In this document: piece after piece, positions 25,485-34,834 of the stretch | How the letters are laid out: every line of letters starts with the position of its first letter | Numbering within the stretch: the first letter of the stretch is position 1 | Assembly (NCBI GenBank): GCA_028280225.1 | Contig: JANQMF010000102.1 | Coordinates: 1 to 64,000, forward strand | DNA from: Pseudomonadales bacterium | GTDB lineage: Bacteria > Pseudomonadota > Gammaproteobacteria > Pseudomonadales > Azotimanducaceae | Reading direction: 5' to 3' | DNA length: 64,000 bases | Notes under the pieces: generated by a model | Database searches by the model: none | The model's input: the letters and a program-made list of their open reading frames with translations, nothing else | What the model was told of the DNA's origin: nothing | Program-made: the position numbers and the translations under genes

Positions 25485-25516
25485 CTCTAGCGCTCCTGCT
25501 TATCTCAAAAAAGACC

Positions 25517-26035
25517 TTATTCGACTGCCAGCATAAAGGCGGCCGTCGCCTCGGCAACCACTACGTTGTCTGCTTCGCGAATCACCTTACCTTCCATCTG
25601 AGCCAGGCGTCCACGACGCTTGAGGCACCGGCCTTCAAGACGGACCGGCGTACCCACCGGCAGCTCACTACGGTAGCGAATTTCCGCTTTGCCGGTAAAA
25701 CACCGGTCGCCGCGCAGCCATATCCAATTTGCCATAACGTCGTCTAACAGACTGAAGATAATACCGCCGTGGGTTACATTGTCATAACCCATGTGTTCGG
25801 GCTTGGGCGTGAACCTGGCAACACAGACGTCGTTTTTGATGTCAAAATTTACCCCCAGGCCAATTGGATTGGACGGCCCACAGACAAAACAATGATTGCT
25901 CTGGGAGTTAAGCCGTGCCGCGTGCCTGGGACTGATCGCCGGGTCCGCATCCCTGGCGCCACTATTGCTTGTCGAATTGTTATTATCGGGTTTGCTCATC
26001 ATCAACATCATTGTTCGCTTCGGGGTATGATGCAT
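25517..26035 (-). CDS. PaaI-type hotdog thioesterase
   Basis: The 172-aa protein carries NHCFVCGPSNPIGLGVNF, HMGYDNVTHGGIIFSLLDDV (catalytic-loop HGG and the Asp/Glu helix region) and a hotdog beta-sheet (GKAEIRYRSELPVGTPVRLEG). It should hydrolyse acyl-CoA esters. The N-terminal 30 residues are low-complexity (SKPDNNNSTSN), and an internal ATG at 25999 is an alternative start. It diverges from the NUDIX gene, with the two N-termini almost abutting. Confidence 0.88.
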   Translation of the reverse strand: MHHTPKRTMMLMMSKPDNNNSTSNSGARDADPAISPRHAARLNSQSNHCFVCGPSNPIGLGVNFDIKNDVCVARFTPKPEHMGYDNVTHGGIIFSLLDDVMANWIWLRGDRCFTGKAEIRYRSELPVGTPVRLEGRCLKRRGRLAQMEGKVIREADNVVVAEATAAFMLAVE

Positions 26036-26064
26036 GTTTTCATCAACACAAGCACCACTCCAGT

Positions 26065-26673
26065 TTGTATACCCTCAGCAAAATCAGAAAGGCCCTGGCT
26101 GCCCACAACCCGGAGTTTGTGCAACCCCGGTCCAAGACCCGCCAGGCGGCTGTTGCCATCATCATGCGCGAGACCCAACAGGGGCCACAGATGCTGTTTA
26201 TCCAGCGCGCGATCAAGGATGGCGACCCCTGGTCCGGGCACATGGCCTTTCCCGGCGGTCACCGCGATCCCGGTGACCCTTCCCTGCAGGCTGCGGCCAT
26301 GCGCGAAACCTTTGAAGAAATTGGCCTGGATCTGTCACGCGCCGACTACCTCGGCGCCCTGAATCATCAACAAGCCCAACCCCGGGGCCGTATCCTGGAT
26401 ATGTTGATTGCCCCCCACGCCTTTCAAATCGACGGTGACCCAATCTTCAAGCCGAACTATGAGGTGGCGGAAGTGGTATGGACCGCACTCCCCCCCATGG
26501 CCCGCAACGAAATTCACGACACCGAAACCTATCCCATGGCTGGCGTGCCCACAGTATTCAACGGCTATCGATTGGAGCAGGGGCACTTTGTATGGGGGCT
26601 CACTTACCGCATTCTGCAGACCTTTTTTGCCACCCTGGACCCCTCCTGGGAACCTGTCGAGGAACCGGAATAA
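26065..26673 (+). CDS. NUDIX hydrolase, CoA pyrophosphatase-like
   Basis: From a TTG at 26065 (MYTLSKIRKAL) the product is about 202 aa; the frame is open back to 25969 but that part lies inside the divergent thioesterase gene. The protein has RQAAVAIIMRE, then LFIQRAIKDGDPWSGHMAFPGGHRDPGD and the NUDIX core AAMRETFEEIGLDL. The PWSGHMAFPGG segment is the UPF0035 signature of coenzyme A diphosphatases (NudL/YeaB type). In the NUDIX box the first Glu is Asp. The start codon is uncertain. Confidence 0.87.
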   Translation: MYTLSKIRKALAAHNPEFVQPRSKTRQAAVAIIMRETQQGPQMLFIQRAIKDGDPWSGHMAFPGGHRDPGDPSLQAAAMRETFEEIGLDLSRADYLGALNHQQAQPRGRILDMLIAPHAFQIDGDPIFKPNYEVAEVVWTALPPMARNEIHDTETYPMAGVPTVFNGYRLEQGHFVWGLTYRILQTFFATLDPSWEPVEEPE

Positions 26674-26679
26674 ACGACT

Positions 26680-28080
26680 TCAGGCCAGACGCAGCCGGTG
26701 GAAGTTGGCCACTGCCAACCCTGTTGCCACGCTGGTAAAGGGGTCGTGTTCCACCACCCGTTGACCAAAGCGGCTATCCAGCAACCCCTTCACCGCCGGG
26801 ATCAGACTGGAGCCGCCGGTCCGCAGGACCACGGCAATATCCTCCGGGGTTAAATTGGCCCGACGCAATACCACATCCACCGCCTCGGCAACCTGATTAA
26901 GCAGGGGTTGGATCAGCCGCTCAAATTCAGTGCGCTGCATGGCAATTTCCACATCAATTTCCGGAATGTCCAGCGTGGCCACCTCTGCATCGGAAAGGGC
27001 TGCCTTAAATTCTTTTATTCGGGAGAACAGCAGGTAGCTGAGGTTGTGCTTAATGACCTCACGCAGACGTTCGAACTTGCGCCTGGCATGCCCGCCCATG
27101 GCAATACACTCCATCACCGGCGTGGTAAATTTATTCTGATTCAGGGTATAGGTAATCGCCCAGTTGAGCAGCAGATCAGCAAAGTCTTCAAAGGGAAACC
27201 GGGTTTCAATCTCCCTGTCCATCCCCCGCCGGCGCCACTGCTCACCTTCCCCAAGCAGTGGAAATAACAGTTTTCTGAACAACAGCTGATCGATGTGGTC
27301 TCCACCAAGACCAATACCGTGAGTCGCCGCCACGTCAAAGTGCCCGCCATAACGGCGCAGCACACACAGGTCCAGGGTACCGCCGCCAAAATCAACGGTC
27401 AGCAGATAATCGCCCCCCTGATCCGGATGGGTATGCAGATAGCTGGCCGCGGCGGCAATGGGTTCGGGATAAAAGTGTTGCTGGCGAATACCGGCATATT
27501 TGTAGGCTTCGGACAGCCGCGCCAGGGCCAATTGGTTGCGGTGAGCATCCCGGCCTTCAAAATTAACCGGATGGCCCAGGTGAGCATCACTTATGCCGCC
27601 GGTCCGGGATTCAACCCCCTGGCGAATACGCAACAGCAGCGGGGTAATTAACGCCACCAGACGAAAAGGCTGATCAAATACCATCAACCGCCGTACATGC
27701 TCATCCCCCAACAGCCTTTTGGTGCCCCGGAATAACCGCCCTTGCAGACCACCATCGGTGACCGGTGCGCCATATATTTTTGTGGTGGCGGTATCCACCG
27801 CACCGGGTTCTTCATCCCCACCCTCACCGTCCACAAACTGGCTGACCTCGCCAATCACTTCCGGCGTTAACTCCACCGTACGGCCACTATTGTCAGCAAT
27901 GTACTGATCAATCGCCGCCTGCCCGGTTTTGGTTTGATAATCCCGGTCGATATAGGTGGCTGAAGGCATGATCGGCCCATCGGCCTCCAACCCAATCAAG
28001 GTGATCTGTTCCCCGTCAAACACCGCTGCCGCGGAGTTTGTGGTGCCAAAATCAATGCCGATGCCCAGCCCTTTGTTCAT
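26680..28080 (-). CDS. Hsp70-family protein, YegD-like
   Basis: The 466-aa protein has an actin-type ATPase fold: phosphate-1 loop GIDFGTTNSAAAV (8-20), a phosphate-2 segment LLTVDFGGGTLDLCVL near 215 and an adenosine motif VVLRTGGSSLIPAV near 410. It ends after the nucleotide-binding domain and lacks the DnaK substrate-binding domain, as in E. coli YegD. An acidic insert (GEGGDEEPG) lies near residue 85. The chaperone or regulatory role of YegD is unresolved. It sits in a minus-strand pair with the CoA-transferase 14 bp upstream. Confidence 0.9.
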   Translation of the reverse strand: MNKGLGIGIDFGTTNSAAAVFDGEQITLIGLEADGPIMPSATYIDRDYQTKTGQAAIDQYIADNSGRTVELTPEVIGEVSQFVDGEGGDEEPGAVDTATTKIYGAPVTDGGLQGRLFRGTKRLLGDEHVRRLMVFDQPFRLVALITPLLLRIRQGVESRTGGISDAHLGHPVNFEGRDAHRNQLALARLSEAYKYAGIRQQHFYPEPIAAAASYLHTHPDQGGDYLLTVDFGGGTLDLCVLRRYGGHFDVAATHGIGLGGDHIDQLLFRKLLFPLLGEGEQWRRRGMDREIETRFPFEDFADLLLNWAITYTLNQNKFTTPVMECIAMGGHARRKFERLREVIKHNLSYLLFSRIKEFKAALSDAEVATLDIPEIDVEIAMQRTEFERLIQPLLNQVAEAVDVVLRRANLTPEDIAVVLRTGGSSLIPAVKGLLDSRFGQRVVEHDPFTSVATGLAVANFHRLRLA

Positions 28081-28094
28081 TCCGGCCCTGGTTG

Positions 28095-29261
28095 CTAAGA
28101 CTCTGTTTGTGGAAGCTGTTGCACCAGTACGTCCTGCCAGGTATCAATTTCCTCATCCGTCATGCCTAACCAATCCGCCAGCACCTCAACATTGTGCTCA
28201 CCCAGATGGGGTGCCCCGCCCTGAATCCGGGCTTGACCATGAGCATAACGATAGGGGGAGGCGGGGATGGGGCGCACACCACCGGCCCGATCGTCCACCT
28301 CAGCAATGGTGCCACGGGCGCGGACACTGGCAAGATCCCGGGTATCCCCTGCCTTGCGCACATCCCCCCAGGCAATATTCATCTTATCCAGAGCCGTGAT
28401 AACCGCGTCCCGGTCCTCACAAGTTTCATTAAAGAACTGATGAGCAGCTTGCCGCCGTGCGGTAATTTTGTCCGCCAAGTCAGCATCTTCGTCCAGGCCA
28501 TCGGTCAGCCCGTAGACCTTGCGTAACTGATGCCAGATGAACCGAAAATCACCCGCCAGCATCAGATGCCCACCAGAGGTGGCATGGACTTCATTCGGCA
28601 TGGGCCTTTTTATTTCATCCAACGCATAGTTCATGCCGTCGTTGGTCACCATGGTGGCGTCCACCATGGCCAGGTCAATATGGTCACCCCGGCCGGTTTG
28701 TTCCCGGGCGTACAGTGCCGCCAACAATGCTACTAATCCGTGCAACGAGGCATTTGTATCCGCTATGGACGAAGGTAAATCCGCCGGAAAGGCATTGCTG
28801 ATTTCCGCCTGTCTTTCAACCAGGCCGGTTTCTGCATGTACAATGGGGGCGTATGCCGCCCTGCGGCTGTCGGGGTTGTCCGCACCAAATCCGGAAATTG
28901 ACAACATGATCAGCCGGGGATTTACCGCCGCCAGGGTGGCATAGTCCAAACCCAGCCGGCCCATCACGTCCGGCCGGAAATTTTCGATCAAGATGTCCGC
29001 CACCCCAACCAGGCGTTTAACGAGGCCGGCACCGCGCTGCCCGCCCAATTCAACGGAGATATCCCGTTTACCTGCGTTTTGTTGATTAAAATAACCCGAT
29101 ACCCCGGCAACCTGCCGCCCCCAGATACGGGTAATATCACCTTCAGGGGGCTCCAGCTTGACCACATCAGCACCCAGGTCCGACAACATGCGTCCGGCAA
29201 AGGGACCCGCCAGCACTCTCGACATATCCAGGACCCGCAACCCCGCCAGCGGAAACCCCAT
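28095..29261 (-). CDS. CaiB/BaiF family CoA-transferase
   Basis: The 388-aa class III CoA-transferase starts with LAGLRVLDMSRVLAGPFAGR, has DVVKLEPPEGD, NPRLIMLSISGFG and an Asp at the usual nucleophile region (SIADTNASLHGLVALLAAL, about 165-185). These enzymes move CoA between carboxylic acids such as carnitine, formate/oxalate or bile acids. The GAYAPIVHAETGL segment precedes the active Asp. The substrate is not inferable from the neighbours. Confidence 0.93.
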   Translation of the reverse strand: MGFPLAGLRVLDMSRVLAGPFAGRMLSDLGADVVKLEPPEGDITRIWGRQVAGVSGYFNQQNAGKRDISVELGGQRGAGLVKRLVGVADILIENFRPDVMGRLGLDYATLAAVNPRLIMLSISGFGADNPDSRRAAYAPIVHAETGLVERQAEISNAFPADLPSSIADTNASLHGLVALLAALYAREQTGRGDHIDLAMVDATMVTNDGMNYALDEIKRPMPNEVHATSGGHLMLAGDFRFIWHQLRKVYGLTDGLDEDADLADKITARRQAAHQFFNETCEDRDAVITALDKMNIAWGDVRKAGDTRDLASVRARGTIAEVDDRAGGVRPIPASPYRYAHGQARIQGGAPHLGEHNVEVLADWLGMTDEEIDTWQDVLVQQLPQTES

Positions 29262-29330
29262 ACTTAATCCTTAATAGAAAAAAACCGCCAAACTTTATAC
29301 TCCCAGCGCCTGCTTGGGTAGAATTTAGGC

Positions 29331-29525
29331 ATGGATAAACCCATCAACCTGCAACGATACAAAAAAGACCGGCTGAAACGGCGCGGCAAGGAGACCACCC
29401 TGTGCGCCAGAGGATTCCATAAATGGGTTTTTGACGACAAAAAGCAGTATGACGTCAAACAGGGCAAGCTGATCAGCGTGCAGCGCTGCAGCCGCTGCGG
29501 CAAACAACGCTCACACGTTCAATAA
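29331..29525 (+). CDS. Small zinc-ribbon-like protein
   Basis: The 64-aa basic protein (MDKPINLQRYKKDRLKRRG) has a possible zinc site: Cys and His in LCARGFHKW and the pair in RCSRCGKQRS. Similar short proteins occur in other gammaproteobacteria, but I know no assigned function. A nucleic-acid contact is possible given the charge. It is divergent from the CoA-transferase and ends 16 bp before the convergent msrA. Confidence 0.75.
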   Translation: MDKPINLQRYKKDRLKRRGKETTLCARGFHKWVFDDKKQYDVKQGKLISVQRCSRCGKQRSHVQ

Positions 29526-29541
29526 TCCTTCGCCGGGCAAT

Positions 29542-30171
29542 CTACCCACAAGATACTCCGGTACCGCCAAGGCCACAGTAGCCATTGGGCACCTTGGCCA
29601 GGTATTGCTGATGATAGTGTTCAGCGTAGTAAAACTCCGGTGCCGGCAGAATTTCAGTTGTGATCTGCCCGTAACCGGCATTTGCCAGGGCTTGCTGATA
29701 GGCGGCGGCACTGGCCAGGGCGGCGGTGTGCTGCTCCTCATTGTAGGTGTAAATGGCCGAGCGGTACTGGGTACCCAGATCGTTACCCTGGCGCATACCC
29801 TGGGTTGGATCATGCCCTTCCCAGAACACACCCAGCACCCGGGCAAAAGAAATCACCGCAGGGTCGAAGACCACCAGCACCACTTCATTGTGCCCGGTGG
29901 CGCCGCTGCAAACTTCTTCATAAGTCGGGTTAGGGGTAAAACCACCGGCATAACCCACCGCCGTGGTATAAACACCCCCGGTCTGCCAGAACAATCGCTC
30001 TGCCCCCCAAAAACAGCCCATACCGACCTGGACACACTGCATATCTCCCGGAAACGGAGGCAACAAAGGCCGGCCGTGGACAAAATGTTCCGCCGGTACC
30101 GACATTTTTTCCTGACGGCCGGGCAACGCGTTTTCAGCACTGGGCATTTCAAGTTTGGCACCTAGGCGCAT
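29542..30171 (-). CDS. msrA: Peptide methionine sulfoxide reductase A
   Basis: MsrA repairs the S-epimer of methionine sulfoxide using thioredoxin. The 209-aa length matches E. coli MsrA. The active-site motif [12 protein letters not shown] places the catalytic Cys at 53; the family blocks [19 protein letters not shown] and [20 protein letters not shown] are intact, and a resolving Cys is in the [12 protein letters not shown] tail. The residue is an ordinary cysteine here, not Sec. It stands alone. Confidence 0.97.
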   Translation of the reverse strand: MRLGAKLEMPSAENALPGRQEKMSVPAEHFVHGRPLLPPFPGDMQCVQVGMGCFWGAERLFWQTGGVYTTAVGYAGGFTPNPTYEEVCSGATGHNEVVLVVFDPAVISFARVLGVFWEGHDPTQGMRQGNDLGTQYRSAIYTYNEEQHTAALASAAAYQQALANAGYGQITTEILPAPEFYYAEHYHQQYLAKVPNGYCGLGGTGVSCG

Positions 30172-30388
30172 GGCAATCTCGATATGGATAGGTCGAAACA
30201 GAGTGTAGCCTACCCGCTTTTGACCAGAAACCCCCCGTTAATCCGACCGGCGGCACCTGATGAGAAATTGCCTTCGCCAACGAACATCCGAAGGACCTTG
30301 GGGTCTAAACAAGGCGCACAAATAAGATCAAACACCAATGTTCGAGTCTGAGTTCCATCCACGCTTATGGAGTGCTATAAACACACCA

Positions 30389-32116
30389 ATGTTATTTTCT
30401 GCCACCCCCCGCGCCATTTTGCCGCGCCGCAATCTTAAGTTTGCCCACTGGGTTTTCCTGCCGGTTTTCTATTTTGTTAGTTTCATCAGTTTCCCGGCTG
30501 CGGCAAACCCCTTCCTGGAAGATCCCGCTTACAAGCCATTGATCAGCCAGCTCGGTTTGGCAAAAGATGAATTTTTGGCCGGGGATGATTTTGCCGCTAA
30601 CTTCAAGCGCCTGAATGAACTGGAAGCACAGGCTCTGCAATTGTCCGCGGATGAACCCCTTAAGCTGGGTAGTTTGGGTTCCGCCATTCTCGACATCTAT
30701 CCGGCAAGCCAGACGGGACACTTTGTACTGCAAAAGTTTTATGCTCACGTGGGGGCGAACGAGGCTTACAACCGCCACACTGCCTTGCTGGATTATCTCC
30801 AGCAAGCTATGCAGCGTGGGGGCGACGGGTCGTTTAGCGCCCCTTATCCGGTCATGACCATCCACGACGCCCACGCCTTTGCTCAAACCAACAGGGGGTC
30901 GCCGGTGGGTTCTATCTTTCAAAGCAACAATTCCGTAGCGCTGGGTTACCTGATGGTTGTCCAACCCGGAAAGGGTGATAAGGGTGCCCTGGATCATATC
31001 GCCTTTAACCTGGAACACTTGCTTGAGGGTTTCACCCAGTCGGGCAGCCCGGCAACCGACGAGGCCGCCCCGCCCGACCTCGAAACACAGTTGTCCTATG
31101 TCAACAACCCCTGGGTGCTGATCCGGTTGTTTGCCGCTGACGGAGATACCGCGGCCCAAAGCGCCATTGGTGCCTACCTGGCTTCGTTGCAAAAATATGA
31201 TCAGGCAATCGGCTGGCTGAAGGTGGCTGCTCGCACCGGGAACCTTCTGGCCAACCGGTTGCTGGCCCGTATTTACATGACTAAGGCTGAAGACAGTGAA
31301 GATGAGCAAACCCAGGCACAGTTCAAGGATCTGGCTTTGGAAAACCATATGCACGCCATTGCCCTGGGTTCCACCAACTCCATGTACACCCTGGCCAACC
31401 TCTACCTGAACAACTACTTTGGCGAAGACAACAAAGAGGCTGGTTTGCCGCTGTTAGAACAAGCGGCAGACCTGGGCCACACCGAGTCCCTGATTTATCT
31501 TGGACATCTGTACAACAACGGCAGGCAGGTCGACAAAGATCTGGTTAAAGCAGACGAGTACTTTGCCCTGGCCGCCAATAGCGACGACCCTCAAGCCATT
31601 ATCAATTACGGGCGGTTTCTGACCGCAGATCCGACCCGCGCGGCAAACTCCAGCATATTTTCCGCGCTGCAAAATATCGCCGGGGATGGACAGCCGGAAG
31701 CCATGGTCGTTTTGGGCAATCTATATGCCCGGGGTATCGGCACCCCCCAATCTATCCGCTCCGCGGTGCGCTGGTACAAGCGCGCCGTCAGGAAGGCACC
31801 GGACAACGCAGACATCGTCAACGAAGTGGCCTGGACATTAACGGTATCCGATGTTGAAGGGCTTAAGCGCGGCCGTTACGCCAAGCGTATTATGGATAAG
31901 TTGATGAGTGACGCCGCAATGCGGGAACGTCCTGAGTACTTGGACACGTGGGCTGCGGCCCACGCGGCTATCGGGAACTTCGAAGAGGCAGTTAAACTGC
32001 AGGAGCAAGCCATCGCCGTGGCAACAGCGCAACAAAGAACAGATGTGATGGACATCTTAAAAGAACATCTTGAACAATTTAAATCCTCCACAACAATCAC
32101 CGAAAAAGCCCCCTGA
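30389..32116 (+). CDS. Exported Sel1/TPR-repeat protein
   Basis: From the ATG at 30389 the product is 575 aa with a hydrophobic export segment (WVFLPVFYFVSFISFPAAA). An ATG at 30338 would add 17 residues. The first 270 residues are a unique region; Sel1-type repeats follow from about residue 300 (AAQSAIGAYLASLQKYDQAI, ALGSTNSMYTLANLY, LGHTESLIYLGHLYNNGR, PEAMVVLGNLYARGIG), ending in TPR-like helices. Sel1 proteins act as scaffolds in envelope assembly or signalling; the partner is unknown. The 3' end overlaps the possible start of mnmH by 47 bp. Confidence 0.85.
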   Translation: MLFSATPRAILPRRNLKFAHWVFLPVFYFVSFISFPAAANPFLEDPAYKPLISQLGLAKDEFLAGDDFAANFKRLNELEAQALQLSADEPLKLGSLGSAILDIYPASQTGHFVLQKFYAHVGANEAYNRHTALLDYLQQAMQRGGDGSFSAPYPVMTIHDAHAFAQTNRGSPVGSIFQSNNSVALGYLMVVQPGKGDKGALDHIAFNLEHLLEGFTQSGSPATDEAAPPDLETQLSYVNNPWVLIRLFAADGDTAAQSAIGAYLASLQKYDQAIGWLKVAARTGNLLANRLLARIYMTKAEDSEDEQTQAQFKDLALENHMHAIALGSTNSMYTLANLYLNNYFGEDNKEAGLPLLEQAADLGHTESLIYLGHLYNNGRQVDKDLVKADEYFALAANSDDPQAIINYGRFLTADPTRAANSSIFSALQNIAGDGQPEAMVVLGNLYARGIGTPQSIRSAVRWYKRAVRKAPDNADIVNEVAWTLTVSDVEGLKRGRYAKRIMDKLMSDAAMRERPEYLDTWAAAHAAIGNFEEAVKLQEQAIAVATAQQRTDVMDILKEHLEQFKSSTTITEKAP

Positions 32117-33179
32117 TACCTCCCCGGCGCAAAGCTTGGGGACTTTTGCGGCGGTTCAACAACGTCTTATCGATGTCCGCGCGCCGGCGGAATATCAAAA
32201 GGGCCACCTGCCCCATAGCATTAATTTGCCTATTCTGAATGATGACGAGCGCGCCCGGGTGGGCACCACGTACAAACAGGTGGGCAATGCCGCGGCCACC
32301 GCGCTTGGGCACAGACTGGTATCCGGCCAGGTTAAGGCTGCACGGCTGCAACAGTGGATCGATGCCGCCAGGGGCCATCAAGTCCTGGTGATGTGCTGGC
32401 GGGGGGGAGCCCGTTCACAGCTTGCCCAGACCTGGTTACGCGACGCCGGCATAACCGTAGAACGGGTCGCCGGCGGGTACAAAACCTTACGCCGGCAATG
32501 TCTACAGGCCCTGGAAACAGCCACTCAAACCAAGGCATGGTGGGTAATCGGGGGCCGTACCGGAGTGGCCAAAACCGTGCTGATTAATCAATTGCCGCAA
32601 AGCATCGATCTGGAGGGGTATGCCAATCATCGCGGTTCTGCCTTTGGCGGTCATGTTGAGGAGCAACCCGGTCAGGCGACATTCGAAAACGCCCTGGCTT
32701 ATCAATGTGTGGTACACCCATCCAACCTTCTGTACGTAGAAGATGAAAGCCGCACAATTGGCCGCCTTGGTCTGCCGGAGAGTTGGCTTGCACCGATGCG
32801 CAGCGCCCCGATTGCCCTGGTTGAAGCGGATCTGGATACCCGCTGCCGACACATCTATGACGAATATGTGGGTGAACCCCTGGCCTGCGGACGCGACCCC
32901 CGGGCCTTGCAGGCCCAGTATCAGCAGGCTCTGCAACGGATATCCCGACGCCTGGGTGGGTTAAGATATACCCGGATATCCCAACTGCTGGACAATGCCT
33001 TTGCCGGACGGGGTACTCATGAAGCCTGGATCAGCAACCTGCTGACCCAGTATTACGATCCGATGTACGACTATCAGCTGAGCAAAAAGAAGTTGCGGAT
33101 AAAATTTGCCGGTAACTTTGATGACGTCAAGGGTTTTCTCCTGGATCTGGCTGCGCAACGGGGTTCCAACCAGCATTGA
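32070..33179 (+). CDS. mnmH: tRNA 2-selenouridine synthase
   Basis: MnmH (SelU/YbbB) exchanges sulfur for selenium in the wobble 2-thiouridine of tRNA Lys, Glu and Gln, using selenophosphate. The 369-aa product has an N-terminal rhodanese domain (LIDVRAPAEYQKGHLPHSIN, catalytic C109 in VMCWRGGARSQ) and a C-terminal P-loop domain. The P-loop at 162-169 reads GRTGVAKT, with Ala where the family normally has Gly before the Lys; the following VEEQPGQATFENALA and the DESRTIG segment are normal. The TTG start overlaps the Sel1 gene; a TTG at 32136 is an alternative. Its presence implies selenophosphate supply in this cell. Confidence 0.93.
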   Translation: MNNLNPPQQSPKKPPDTSPAQSLGTFAAVQQRLIDVRAPAEYQKGHLPHSINLPILNDDERARVGTTYKQVGNAAATALGHRLVSGQVKAARLQQWIDAARGHQVLVMCWRGGARSQLAQTWLRDAGITVERVAGGYKTLRRQCLQALETATQTKAWWVIGGRTGVAKTVLINQLPQSIDLEGYANHRGSAFGGHVEEQPGQATFENALAYQCVVHPSNLLYVEDESRTIGRLGLPESWLAPMRSAPIALVEADLDTRCRHIYDEYVGEPLACGRDPRALQAQYQQALQRISRRLGGLRYTRISQLLDNAFAGRGTHEAWISNLLTQYYDPMYDYQLSKKKLRIKFAGNFDDVKGFLLDLAAQRGSNQH

Positions 33180-33211
33180 GTTAATGGGCAGTCTAGCGGC
33201 TACGCAGAGCC

Positions 33212-33568
33212 CTAATGATGATCATGTCCATGGGGGCGCCGGGCAAAAGAATCACTGCGCTCAGCCAGAGCTTCAACAGACACCACCCCCTGATTTGACA
33301 GTACCTGATGAAGGGCAGTCTGGAAGTGTTCGTAGTAACGATACTCGTCCGTTTCCCCTTCAACCTCCTGGTGGTCCGCATCCCACCCGGCAATCACCTT
33401 GATCAGTTCGGCCTGAAAATCCGGCCAGGTGAATACCCCGGCTTCGTGGAGGGTGATGGCCATGCCAAATACCCTGCCCTGCCAGGGTTCCGCAAACAAG
33501 ACCTCACCATTGGCCATGGGCGGCTGCAGTTCGTCCGCCAGGGGCAGGTTTTGCGGCTCAGACATCAT
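33212..33568 (-). CDS. Nitrile hydratase accessory protein (activator/metallochaperone)
   Basis: The 118-aa protein matches the P14K-type activator of cobalt nitrile hydratases: [50 protein letters not shown], and a C-terminal RRPHGHDHH, a histidine-rich tail likely to help load metal. Such proteins escort the alpha subunit and assist cobalt insertion and cysteine oxidation. It overlaps the 3' end of the alpha gene by 11 bp and is last in the operon. Confidence 0.93.
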   Translation of the reverse strand: MMSEPQNLPLADELQPPMANGEVLFAEPWQGRVFGMAITLHEAGVFTWPDFQAELIKVIAGWDADHQEVEGETDEYRYYEHFQTALHQVLSNQGVVSVEALAERSDSFARRPHGHDHH

Positions 33569-34136
33569 CGAGAACCGTTACCCCAATCATACTATCCCGG
33601 GACACACGCCGGGCCAGTTCGGCTTCAGCCAATCCCTGCCAGGCTTGCGGCTGGACCGGCAACACCATATAACGCACTTCAGCAGAAGAGTCCCAAACCC
33701 GTATTTTTTTCTCCCGCGGTATTTCCGTACCAAACTCCTTTAGCACCTTGCGCGGTTCGCGCACGATGCGGGATCGATACGCCGGATCCTTGTACCACTT
33801 GGGTGGCAGTCCCAGCACCGCCCACGGGTAACAGGAACACAATGTACAGACCACCACGTTGTGTACCTGTTGGGTATTCTCCACCACAACCAGCTTGTCG
33901 ATCTGCCCCCCTTCAAAGGCAAACTCCGCAATAGCCGCGCTGCCGTCCGCCAGCAGCCTTGCTTTAAAGTCCCCATCACGCCAGGCCCTGGCCACCACTC
34001 TGGCACCGTTCATAGGCCCAACACGCTCATTGTACCGGGTAATCACCGCATCCACGTCCTCTGCGCTCAAGAGCCCGCGTTCAGTCAACAAACTTTCCAA
34101 GGCTTCAGCGCGAATGGCCGCGGTTGTTTCACTCAT
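33558..34136 (-). CDS. nthA: Nitrile hydratase alpha subunit, cobalt type
   Basis: The enzyme hydrates nitriles to amides. From the ATG at 34136 the subunit is 192 aa. The metal-binding loop [10 protein letters not shown] puts the ligands at C97, C100 and C102; Thr between the first cysteines marks the cobalt type (iron types have Ser). The middle and last cysteines are the ones oxidised to sulfinate and sulfenate. [19 protein letters not shown] and [10 protein letters not shown] are conserved. The start overlaps the beta gene by 8 bp, giving tight coupling. Confidence 0.96.
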   Translation of the reverse strand: MSETTAAIRAEALESLLTERGLLSAEDVDAVITRYNERVGPMNGARVVARAWRDGDFKARLLADGSAAIAEFAFEGGQIDKLVVVENTQQVHNVVVCTLCSCYPWAVLGLPPKWYKDPAYRSRIVREPRKVLKEFGTEIPREKKIRVWDSSAEVRYMVLPVQPQAWQGLAEAELARRVSRDSMIGVTVLDDV

Positions 34137-34821
34137 CAATTTTTTCCAGATAAGGCTCAAACAGGTCCAGGCAGACCTCCACCCCGGGTTCGGTGTCTGC
34201 CCCCCACAGCTCAGCCGCAACAAATTGCACGGTATATAGATGTGTTGCGCACTCGCCCCGGCCATGGGCATTGGTGTCCGGGAAAACCCAGGTATTGTGC
34301 CAGGCGACAACCTGCCCCCGGGCTGCCCTGGCATACCCGGGCAGCCGGGTATGACCACTGACGGCGGTTGGGGTGGTCACTACCCAATCCCCTACGTTGA
34401 ATAACGCCGGTGTCGTACACTCCCGGCCGGCATGTCCTGTGGTGGCCCCGGGCGGCGGATACTGCTCCCGCAAACCTTCCGGACGGGCAGCAATCCGGGT
34501 GTCGGCTTGAGCCCCCAGGTGTCCGGCCCGGGCGCTGATTTCATCCTGGGTAAGCACGCCCGCTTCCACCAGCATGGTTTCCACCCCGCCCAGCCAGCGG
34601 CCATAGTAGCCGTCGTCCAGATAGCTGACCGGATCGATTCGCTCAATGGCATGACGAAAGTAGTCGACATTTGGCGCCACCCCGGTTGTGAGCAGCTTGT
34701 TCACCACCGCCATCATCACCCCATGCCAGCGTTGGGCAAAACCGGGGTAGCGCTCACCCGGCGGGTGATCAACCACCTTGCCATGCCCATGTTTACCACC
34801 AAGATCGTGTATGCCGTCCAT
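34129..34821 (-). CDS. nthB: Nitrile hydratase beta subunit
   Basis: The ATG at 34821 gives a 230-aa protein starting [14 protein letters not shown], the standard beta N-terminus; another ATG ten codons upstream (34851) would overlap the GH78-like gene's stop. The segments HWRHG-like [29 protein letters not shown] and the SH3-like C-terminal half ([31 protein letters not shown]) are normal. Gene order beta-alpha-activator is that of cobalt nitrile hydratases. No amidase gene is next to it, so the amide is either released or handled elsewhere. Confidence 0.95.
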   Translation of the reverse strand: MDGIHDLGGKHGHGKVVDHPPGERYPGFAQRWHGVMMAVVNKLLTTGVAPNVDYFRHAIERIDPVSYLDDGYYGRWLGGVETMLVEAGVLTQDEISARAGHLGAQADTRIAARPEGLREQYPPPGATTGHAGRECTTPALFNVGDWVVTTPTAVSGHTRLPGYARAARGQVVAWHNTWVFPDTNAHGRGECATHLYTVQFVAAELWGADTEPGVEVCLDLFEPYLEKIDE

Positions 34822-34834
34822 ATGTTTAAGCGCG

